Position numbers and translations under genes: made by a program. A stretch of DNA of 64,000 nucleotides from Lota lota (Eukaryota; Chordata; Actinopteri; Gadiformes; Lotidae), in the NCBI GenBank assembly GCA_026745465.1, contig JACYXH010000175.1, forward strand, positions 2,161,501 through 2,225,500. The letters run 5' to 3'. The notes under the pieces are model-generated. The model was not told the origin of the DNA and did no database searches. It saw only the letters and a list, made by a program, of their open reading frames with translations. This document shows, piece after piece, positions 13,830 through 64,000 of the stretch. Position 1 is the first letter of the stretch. Each line of letters begins with the position of its first letter.

Positions 13830-15747
13830 ATCACCTACGGTTATTATTTATTGCTACTTTTAAGGATATAAAAATAAGATGAAACAGATTGTTTTAAACA
13901 TACAGTTGGATACATTCATAATAGAACAAATAGCACAATTGTCAATATAAAAACAAATTCAAAGAGAAAATTAAGTTATCCATTTATGGAACAAACTTTG
14001 TGTAACAATGATAGTAAAATATTCAAAAAGTAAAAGAATTAAAAACTATTGACAGTAGAAATATGCCTATAATAATTCCCTTTGTAAAAACAATCATCCA
14101 CTCTTGATTTTATTGCAAATTAAAATAAAATTTGAATATTTCCTCATGCAAAGTAATACTTATAGTACACTATACTATAAAGTGTTCTTTCTAGTAAGAC
14201 GTGTAAATCAATCACAAACTTTGTGCATACTTGAAAACTATTGGACTGATTAAAGAAAGAATGTAACTCATGAAGAACATAAAAAAGAGGGGAAATGTAC
14301 ATTACATTCCTTCTTTAACCTTTGAATTAATTAATTCTTGGACAAACAGGATATACTTTGCATCTTATATTTACAGAAACAAATATTTAGTTTACATTCA
14401 GAAACTCTTTGCACATGGAGAGAATGGCTCATTAGAGAAGACATTTTATATACCTCTTTTTATCAAATCTCACTCTTGCAAAATACCCATATGATATCCA
14501 ATATTAAACATTAGACAACCATTTTCTGGCCAATGGTTGCCTTTTAAACAAATAGCTTTCATTGCACTTTCAACTCATTTATTGGTCATATTTGAAGTCA
14601 GATTAATGGCACTTAGAAGATAAAGGCACTCTTTTCGACCACTATTTTAAACTATATTTGTATGAAATAAATCTTTGATTAGACAAAATAAAAAATGATT
14701 GATATAATAATTTAATACAAAAATAGACATAATAATAATGTATTTTCTGTATTTTATTTCTAAAACTGGGGGCTTACCTTGAAAATGCAAGGCACTGAAG
14801 GCACACTAGTTCATAACACATGAAGTGACAGGACAAGTCTGTTGTTGACTTTGAATATAATGGCTGCCTTTATAGATGCTCTCAGACTTCTGCCAGCACT
14901 GTACAAAACATCTTACATAGAAAAAGACACTGGATATATTCTCTGTGACTTAAAATACGACCACAGATATAATTACAATACAATTATGAGAAATACAAAT
15001 AGAAAAGGTATTTAAGAGAAAGACAAGCAAACAGATTTCAAATCTGTGTATGCATGCTGCATTTTGCATGCCCAACAATTTGGAATATTGGACTTGGACA
15101 ATACTATACACTATACAGCCTTAAACGAATGGCTTTTGATAAACTGCTGCACATATTATCATTTTCATCATTTTAACCAATCATTTAAGCCACCGATTTA
15201 AAGGCATTATTCACATCAAAGAAATGTTTACAAGTTTTGGCAAAACAGTGCATGTAAGGAGGTGCCAAATATTGCATTTTATTCTAGTTAAGTCACTAAA
15301 ATAATAAGGTAGTGTGTTTTTCTCTCCACATACTTCATACACAACTGAACCTAAACTGAGATGATTAAAGTACATACAAGCTCAAAACAATCTGCTGTTG
15401 TACATTTGTAGACATTTTGACTTACAACAATTTGAGTATATATTCGAAAAAGTAGCTCCAATGGTCAAAAGGTATAAACAGTCTTGCAGCATGTGAATGT
15501 ATGTTATCTATCAACCTTTTTTTTTATTGAAAAGAAGGCTGATGTTTCACTTAAAAAACACTGATTTAAGTACATTATTTTGATGTTTTCCACATTTAAA
15601 TAAAGATTTTACGGTCATGAAATATAAAAAGATGACTAATATAATGGCTGTAATCGGACATCTCCATGGAAAAAGAGGATGAGGAAGAGAAGTTGTGGGG
15701 TAATTGTGACAAAGTTGACATGATGTTGTCCTGCTCAGGTCTTTCCT
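13830..15747 (-). other. nfatc2: Probable nfatc2 3' UTR with polyadenylation signals
   Basis: This AT-rich, microsatellite-free stretch follows the nfatc2 stop codon on the minus strand. AATAAA hexamers on that strand include a proximal one at 15,523-15,528 and a distal one at 13,847-13,852, with others between. If the distal signal is used, the 3' UTR is about 1.9 kb. The extent is inferred from composition and hexamers alone. Confidence 0.4.
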
Positions 15748-31494
<15,747 letters not shown>

Positions 31495-32100
31495 TTGTCT
31501 TATTTAGCGGTTTCCCAGTTCATGCGATAAGAATAAAATACATATTTCTTCAGTAGGGAAATAGAGCACTTGCCACGTCCTTAACAGAGGCCATGCGACG
31601 TGAGAGAGAGAGAGACTCTAGTGTCGAGATGAGATGTATTGTTGGGAGAACCTGTTCACTTGTTGCTGTTGTTGAATATGCAAGCAAGTGATGCAACAGC
31701 CAGCGCGGAGAAACAGCAGGACGAAGAAAGCACTAAAGTTTCCTGTTTCCATTTTCTCACTTTAGTCAAAAGTTGAAGGCGGGAATGTATTTTCTATCCC
31801 CGTTGCTATATTTCGTGTGTATTTTAATTGGCTAGTTGTTTTATAAATTTTACTTCAAGAAAGCACCTTTTAAGTGAACGGACAGCTTCTCTTTTGACTT
31901 ACTGCTGCCCCCGGGTGTTTGACATGTGGCAATTACGCAATAGATGTAGGCCTATAACCATGTGTTTGTGCGCGCGTGCGCGCGCGTGTGTGCGTGCGTA
32001 CGCGCGCATGGATAGATACGCTCTGTTTTATTATTTTTATAATATACCTATACAGTAGGCATATAGTTGATTACGTAAACATAAATTAATACAAACTGAA
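31495..32100 (-). promoter_or_regulatory. nfatc2: Candidate nfatc2 proximal promoter region
   Basis: Lies directly upstream of the exon 1 ATG. On the minus strand it holds two GGAAA NFAT-core motifs 7 bp apart (31,746-31,750 and 31,739-31,743), an AP-1-like TGACTAA (31,762-31,768), a TATAAAA at 31,839-31,845 and the alternating purine-pyrimidine tract at about 31,967-32,010. The transcription start is not determined. Confidence 0.35.
31967..32010. repeat. 44-bp alternating purine-pyrimidine tract (Z-DNA-prone)
   Basis: Uninterrupted alternation of purine and pyrimidine, mostly CG and TG steps (for example CGCGCGTGCGCGCGCG), upstream of nfatc2 exon 1. Confidence 0.9.
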
Positions 32101-32688
32101 TCTAAACATGCATTACAGATCCGTAGACGCAGTCGTTGGCTAGGTCATGATTCCATTCGATTTCTTTTCACAAACACCCACAATACAAAAAGAACGACAA
32201 CGCCTAAATAAATTGGCAACACTGGCTTATCGTGCTTATGTTTGCCTTCTCTCTGCCCAGTAGTAAAATTGTTTGCGAAAGCGACATACAAACACGTGAC
32301 GTAGGCCAGACTTTCCTCTCGAATTAAATCTCTCTTTTTTTGTATCCTTGATCAAATCTGGGTAGCGTAGTGATTGGTAGTAGTGACGTAGTTAGCTGTT
32401 ATTTGTAGCCTTAAACGGCTACGTGTTTCCCGTTCCTCCCAACAAGCATCTCGTCGCGGCCGTTTGCACGCGCGGATATTACCGCCCGAAAGGATACTTT
32501 GCTCGTGGACTACAAATGAAGGGTGCCTACTATTTTGCCTTTACTTAAGATACTTTTTCTTTTCTTTTTTTACGAAAACAACAGTTACAGTTATAGTTAA
32601 GAACATCACACATGAAAACGTCTGTTAAAAATCAAATGTTATGATTACCAGATAATCATTCACACTTCACCACGCGCGGCATCCATAC

Positions 32689-32746
32689 CTTGATCCATCG
32701 ACCTCATCGTGTGGTACTGTGGCAGTCTCCAAGCCTCCTTGAACAT
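32689..32746 (-). CDS. nfatc2: nfatc2 alternative first coding exon
   Basis: Encodes MFKEAWRLPQYHTMRSMDQ plus one base, ending CAAG|GTATGG. It shares phase 1 with exon 1, so it splices in frame to exon 2 and replaces the acidic N-terminus. It resembles the human short-isoform start MQREAAFRLGHCHPLRIMGS. A pyrimidine run ending TTTTTAG lies about 24 nt upstream of the ATG, so it might instead be an internal exon fed from a more distal leader. Confidence 0.7.
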
Positions 32747-35700
32747 TTGGGGGAAAATGTTGTAAAACCTAAAAAAAAAAAAGTTGAAAATTTATTTTCC
32801 CCTTGTAACCATAACAGTTGAGACCACCTTCGTCAGGGAAAAATAAAGAACTAGGTGAAACACTTCTTTGATGTGTTCAAAAAGTTGAGAGCTGTAGTAA
32901 AAGGCTGCTGTAGATGCAACTCTGTCTTCATATGTTCAAAAGTATGAAGCTGCATCAGCGTCTATCGCAGTCGGTTATATGAAGTCCCTTTCCTAGCTCT
33001 AAGGATTACTTGAGTATCAAGCGCGGCTTCCTTCCCCGCTCTGGGTGTTTATAATGGTCCAATGCTGTAAAATAACGGGATTCCCTCTGTGTTTCCTCCT
33101 GTTTATGCGCTTTGCCATGGAAACCTGGAGCCGGTCCATGTTGGAGACTCAGGGCTTTCCTGCAAAGCCCACACTCAGGAATCCATGACGTCTCCGGCTC
33201 ATGCGCCAAGGCATTTCTGCGGCTTCTCTCAGACAGTAGCGCACAAGAACTTCATTGTAGGGATGAAAAAATTACTGTAGGCTGAGAAAAAAATACGAAA
33301 AAACAGTCCCGATGCCTTGATACGGTAGCATATAGGCCTACATTACATCCAATTGAGCTACACAGTTTAAAGACTGTCCTATGTTTGCAGTTGTATGTCT
33401 TTCAACATCGTTAATGCTTTGCTAGACCAAATGTGCTTCCAACTGTTTATTTTATTTCAGTGAATTATGAAGCCAGACTACTTGGTGGTTAAATCTTGCT
33501 CAGCCATCTTGTTTCCATGTTGTTAATAACTATATTCAATGGAAACTTTACTGTTGTTTATCACTTTAATGGAATGTTTGTTATTTTTAAATGGAAAGTT
33601 TAGGCATGTTATACCTGGGGAAAAAGTAATGAAAAGCGTTCTATTTTTCAGTACTTGCTGACATATAAGGGGTCACTCCCAACAAGTTGTATAACTTTTC
33701 AGGTATACTTTTATATAATATGCATACCAATTTTATGAAGCACATCAACATTAATTTAGGCCTAAGTTAGTGTTTGAAAACTAATGGTCAATATTCAACA
33801 GTTTCCTGATTACGACTTTAATGACATCAATGATTTGAATTTGAAGTGGGGAGACGGCAATATTGTGCTTGGCTGTATTGAGAACATGAACCAGAAGTCG
33901 AACAACCAGGCCAGAAGAGTTATAACCCCCCATCACCACCATGGATCATCACCCAGCAGAACCCCTTCCCCCCCAACAAGTAAGTTCAATCTCCCAGAAC
34001 TATCTCTCACAACAACAACAGCAAACACACACGTACACACGTGTTGAGCCACCATGAGATCGTACACAGAGTCAAGAAGTGCAACTTGTTTGGATTTGTC
34101 GCAACGCTAAACTTATCAATCTCTGCTGGGACTGCTCCTACAGAGACTATACTCCAAATCATGACAGCCATGCACTTACGATTGGAAATTATTGTCAGCA
34201 GATGTACGTTAACAGGAAGCCTGCGAGGCTGCATGCTTGGATCGGCTGATGTGTATCCTCGGCTTGTATGTTCAAATAATTGAAAGCATCCCCTGGGGAA
34301 GAAGAACAGCATGTTTTCAGTTTCATGGAACATCCTCTTGTGTGGATCATTGGAAGCAGAAGAGCTTCACATGTTTCAGGTGCTGAGATAGTGGAACAAA
34401 GTTTCCTGACCAGCAAGATGGAGCTAATGTTGTCTATGCCACTTCATTATCCCAGGTATAGTTACATTATGGAAGCCTCTGTTCAAACTTGTTAATAACT
34501 CATTCTTTTTGGGTACCACCTAAAAATCAGTAACATTTCAAGAAATGCAGGTTAATTTCTTCTCAGAGATGGCAGGACGTTAAGATGTCTCAGCTGTTAT
34601 TGAGGTGGCTGATTATAGGATGACGGCTAATATGCTAATTACATATTAACACATGATATAATACATTATTTGTTCAGTATACACAAACTGTTTAGAGGAA
34701 CCCAAATAAAATGTACTTATTTACTTTTACTTATTCTTATGAATGTGCATATTACTGCATTACCTCAATGGCATTTACTAACCATTTTTTCTTATGCCAA
34801 TTCTGAATTAAAACCTAAAACCCATGAAGGCTGTCATTGGAAATAAAGAATTACATGTAGCAAATCCTTTTCTTATGTTTTTATCAAAGTCATCTAGCTG
34901 GAAATATGTGTACACCATTTGCATTGCCTGAAACAGTGCTGGCATCTATGAAGTCAGACGCCAGCCGGCTCATAGGAAAATCAGAGTTTCTTTGGTGGGC
35001 GAAGAGAGGATCTGTTTTGGATTGCGTTAGATTAGTAGGCCTGATATAGTCTGTGCTAGAGACTGTCGGGTGAACAAGGGGACTGACTCTGTAACCTGTA
35101 GTAGCGCATGTTTCTGGGGGTAACTCTGTGACTGGGCCTCGTCTAACACATGTAAGTGACTCCACCACTATGGAACTTTTATGCAATTGAAATTATGAAT
35201 GAGTAAATGAATACGGCACAGGCTGGGAAAAGGAAAACTGCCTGAGTCCAGACAGCCAAAATGCATTTCCGTTTTTTTAAACTTGGAGAGGCAAATTTTT
35301 CCAAGTCCGTGCAGTATTTTCCATCACTCGAGAAACAGCTCAGTGAAGTAGGCTAGTCTGGGTTAGAGCTTTGCCCCCTGTTATAGTTTTCCAAGGCTAA
35401 CGTGTGATTGAGTAGTTGAATCCAAACAGTGGAACTTTGATATGGAAATGCTACAATGAAACATGGCTCATGGAAATTATATCTAGGACATTTTAGGGGC
35501 AAAAGTGTGCATGAATTGTTTTTTTTTATTAATTTGCCTGATATAAATAAAATCGTCTTTTCACATAATTTATAGCAATGAAGTTAATAAAATGATACAC
35601 TTAACTTCCTAATGTATTACTGTGACTGTGACACAATTCAACTTGACTTTGGATAATTAGGACTTCTTAAGAAACGACTTTTGTAGAGTGCTATATAACC

Positions 35701-38199
35701 CTTTCACTTTAGAACACATGTATGTGTTACTATTATTTTGGATGAGTTAACCTAATATACACAAACATTTGTGGAATGACTTCCAATGCAAATATGTAGA
35801 CCATTCCCCTTAACCATTTACACTCATCATAGGATCTGTGCGGTCCTTGAAGCCATCATAACCCTTAATTGGTTGAGACAAGTATTGGCCCAATCATAGA
35901 GCATGTGTCGGTCTGCTGTTAGGACCTGACCAACTCTGACATTTAATGTAATTTATAACCACGTTATAACATGTATCAATGGATAATATGATACTGTTTC
36001 TAAAAAGCTTATTTACTTAGATCAAAGTTTCTTATTATAATAATAATATCAAATTGTTGCTTATTAACAAACCCTTGATGAAAGATATGCATGTAAACTG
36101 TTTTTAAAGCATATGGATTGCATGGATATAAGTACCTCTATAGCTTGTGAGGCTGTACACAGCCCATCACTGACTGACTTTGCTTTGGAAAGCGCTGGTG
36201 TTGCCATTGTGTAATAAGGAATCCCGTTTCCTTCCTGCCACAACTTGAGATATGTGGAAAACATTTTGCTGCTTTTTCCAAATGGTATGAACTCATATGT
36301 TCCATCAGTATGGAAACTGCATACCTCCATGTTGGGTAAAACATCCTTGTTATGTAACCTGATTCAGATCGATATTCTGGAGTGTCTTGAGTTCAGTGGA
36401 AAGTAGCTGACTGACTAGCTCATGGAGTTTTCCCTCTTAGCAGCCACATTGTGGAATAGTAACAACGACACAGGATCACTGTCTTTAGCTTCATTACACT
36501 CTGCCTGACCCAGCTTTTCAATTCTATGTCCACCTGTCCATATCCTCTACTTCAACAAGTGCCACTGTTAGGGTCAGGCTAACCCTAACCCCCATAACAT
36601 ATAAAAACACATCATAAAAAGTATACATTCCAATCTAGCAAGCTTCATGTAAGATATACAGGTTCACATACAGCTTTGATCTGAACATCATGTGGAGATT
36701 TGATGTTCAGTGTGATGATGGATGTGTTGCCCTGGTGCTCATTTATCACAAGGGGTCCCACGCAGTAGGCCAGGAAACACACCTGCACAGCTTCCTCAGC
36801 CCTGATGGGTGCTAGGACAACTCAAAGCATTCCTGTCCTGCACTGCTATAAATAGCCCTAAAAAGGGGTGTGTGTGTTCATTCTTTGCAATGTTTCTATG
36901 GGGAGCCTGGCACCACTAGGGTCCTGTGTTTACACAGGACTAAGAACAGTATATAGTAAACAATTCATCTTTTGTGAATAGTTGGGTTAGTATTATTTAA
37001 TGTCAATACAAACTAACTTTAAGGGTGACTAGGCCACTGCAAACATAACATTCTGCTGCTATCCTATAGCACACACTGTACACTATGTCATTGTCTTATT
37101 TATTATTATGTTAGGCAAATGATGCTATCATTAAGATATGTTGATGTGACAAAAACATTAATTAATCTCTTTACCAAAGGGTTATGACGCTCACAGCAGC
37201 TCCAGTTTACCTGTCACAAACTTCCCATAGGATCCATAGCATAGTGCTCTACTCTAGCAGAGTTGGTTGGCATGGTTACGCTGGCCGTACGGTTGTATCC
37301 GTCCCACAATATTTCCATAGCGTCATTTGTCTTAGCCACTCAAGTCAATGAGCGTATTACATATTTTTGGTGTATTCTGTCGTGAATTAGACACACTCTC
37401 TCTTACACTGTTCCATTGGGAGGAGCATGTTAGGATATTTCCAGAATGGAAAAAAACAATCTAGTAATGAATGTTGTGAAGTGCCAATAATAAGACATAG
37501 CAACATGCATACTTCCAGCCAGGATATTTAATGCAGGTCCCATCAGTAAGCTATACCCGTTTTCAGTTTTTCTAAATCAAAACTCACTGACCTGCTCTCT
37601 CTCCACTGATTGGATTGTACATTTGGCAGTCGTCCAATCGGGCGCCCCGTAGAAGACCAAAGTGGAGACCTTGAACGTCAAAGCTAAGAGGCGGTTTGTT
37701 CTGGGGTGGTATTTCAGCTTTATAAGACTGATTAAGTTTATAGGTTTCCATTAATGGTATAAACCTACGCACATGGGCAATAAAACAATATTGCGTTTTG
37801 ACACTGAAATACATAGTTTGGTACAATTACAACAGGTTTGAAAATAAAGTCTGACTCAACTAATCCAAACACATTCACACCATCCTGCATGGGCAATGCA
37901 AGATGTCTTCACTTAAAACAAAGAATGACAATCATTAGTAATTAACAAATCCATGATTTATCTTTTTGTATAGACCTATTCATTTATAACCATGTCAAAC
38001 GGAAGGGGAGTGGCTTTGTCGAAGACACTATGTTGATTATGGGATGGAAAAGGTGGTCTGTAGGGCTGAAGATATTCTGTCACCAGGGACTCCCTCCACT
38101 GGCGAGAAGGGGCCCAACATGTCTGGTTTTAACTCAACGTATGGGAGATTCAACACATTATAGACACACGTATACACATTCGCGCACGCAAACACACCA
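32747..38199. other. Region between nfatc2 5' end and atp9a 3' end
   Basis: About 5.4 kb that is mostly AT-rich unique sequence. It holds one plus-strand exon-like ORF (33,784-33,979), and a short telomere-like motif near 36,570-36,592. No other gene was supported. The CpG-bearing stretch near 32,450-32,500 lies just beyond the region's lower edge, towards nfatc2. Confidence 0.65.
33784..33979 (+). CDS. Unrecognised exon-like ORF (first coding exon candidate)
   Basis: A plus-strand ATG frame of 65 codons plus one base ends at a perfect GTAAGT donor (33,980-33,985). The translation is not low-complexity: MVNIQQFPDYDFNDINDLNL at the start, then a WGDGNIVLG segment, then HHHHGSSPSRTPSPPT at the end. 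Codon use looks gene-like. It lies about 1 kb upstream of the alternative nfatc2 exon and runs the opposite way. I recognise no family and found no second exon in the window, so it could be a novel gene, a decayed exon or chance. Confidence 0.25.
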
Positions 38200-62787
<24,588 letters not shown>

Positions 62788-64000
62788 CTGCAAACACAAA
62801 ATAGACAAGTAAAAGAGGCTTTTTTGAATATCTTATTAACATTCAAGCTAAAGCAAACCTATGCATTTTGAGCTTTCCATGCATTTGGAAAGCACACCTA
62901 TACATTCATATCAAGAAAAAGTTGTAATTTTTATTAAATAAATATTCCCTACTACAAACACCATATTTCAGACAAGCAGAATTGAAAAGTAGCTAAAACC
63001 CAAAGAACAGACAGAGGAGAGGATAAACAAATACTTTTGACATGCAATGTCAAGTTGTGACATTGCATGTTACACCACGCCACTCCCTATTGTGTCATAC
63101 CACCAATGTGCAAGATTACCAACAAGGGAAATTCCATTTTGGTGCGACAGCAAGTTATTACTGGTACATGTGAATGGAAAAAATTAATCTAAATAGAACA
63201 GGCAAGCTAAATAATACCGAGTGCACATATGTTCACAATATGTTTATGATATTGCACTCAATAAAGACGCACCATGCTTTGCAATGCAAAAATGTGCTGG
63301 CCTTGTCTCATCCCTTTCAAACAAATCTGGGCTACTTTTAATGGCTAAGTCCATACACAAAAACCCCATAAGACTATAAGACCACTGAATGTCTGGAAAA
63401 CAAATTCATATGTAAAACAGGCGGAGAATATGTGGCTGTCATAAGCAGTACTTAGACTACAGACTGTATTGTCGGGGAAAAACCACAACCACTCGCCTCT
63501 ATTGATTCTTGAAATGTGACATAATATTGGCATCTAGTATAATACCATATAGATCTAATATGGGCCCATATGAATGTGTTCCCTGAGGCTTGATGAGCAG
63601 GTTGCACAACATTAGCAACTATTCAAAACATGCCTATACAGGATATGACCTTGCACCTTTTAACAAGGCTTATTGTAAATAACAATTTGAAATGTCTGGA
63701 TGTGTTGATCAACACTTCCTGATACTGCCAATGCTTGGTATGTAGACAAAAATAGATATTTTACACTTTAAATATGTACAACAATTTAATGGGATTTGAA
63801 TGTGTTGTGTCCTTTTCTGATTGGATGACAGTCACATAAGATCACATGACTTCAGCAGCTAATGTAGCATTCATTCTGTTCATTAGATCGGCCACTAAAG
63901 ATGATTGTTTTGATTGTTGTAAATGTGTTAATTAATCTGATGATTACCGATTAGTAATCATCATCGACTAAATGTTACACTCCTACAACTAAACTTTTTT
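62788..64000 (-). other. atp9a: atp9a 5' intron, running off the window
   Basis: No exon for the missing N-terminal residues was found here. The last 60 bases contain an ATTAGTAATCATCATCGACT stretch resembling a dispersed hAT-like repeat. Confidence 0.6.

Overview
The window is vertebrate, almost certainly teleost, genomic DNA. Genes are split by GT-AG introns, introns and flanks are full of long microsatellites, and short fish-type SINE and MITE fragments are present. No bacterial, viral or CRISPR-like content was seen. Two protein-coding genes were reconstructed exon by exon. Both are on the minus strand, and every exon junction keeps the reading frame.

Layout: 1-13,829 is intergenic, beyond the 3' end of nfatc2, with microsatellites, two MITE/SINE-like elements and one weak orphan exon candidate. 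13,830-31,494 holds nfatc2 (10 coding exons, 940 aa), with an alternative first coding exon at 32,689-32,746. 32,747-38,200 is a gap containing one unrecognised plus-strand exon-like ORF at 33,784-33,979. 38,200-64,000 holds atp9a: 26 coding exons and 975 codons. Roughly the first 70 residues lie outside the window.

The pair nfatc2-atp9a in the same orientation matches, as I recall, human chromosome 20 (NFATC2-ATP9A-SALL4). This, with the protein sequence, favours atp9a over atp9b and nfatc2 over nfatc1. The teleost a/b ohnolog status cannot be decided here. NFATC2 is a calcineurin-controlled transcription factor. ATP9A is a class-2 P4-type ATPase of endosome/Golgi membranes. They are neighbours by ancient synteny, and I see no sign of a shared pathway.

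The most interesting signals are regulatory. An alternative nfatc2 N-terminus resembles a human isoform. A tandem NAGNAG acceptor lies at nfatc2 exon 3. A 44-bp alternating purine-pyrimidine (Z-DNA-prone) tract and an NFAT/AP-1-like cluster lie upstream of nfatc2. Two consecutive atp9a P-domain exons have splice sites bordered by long (UG)n tracts, and one atp9a donor site is embedded in the edge of a minisatellite. I found no convincing previously undescribed multi-gene system.
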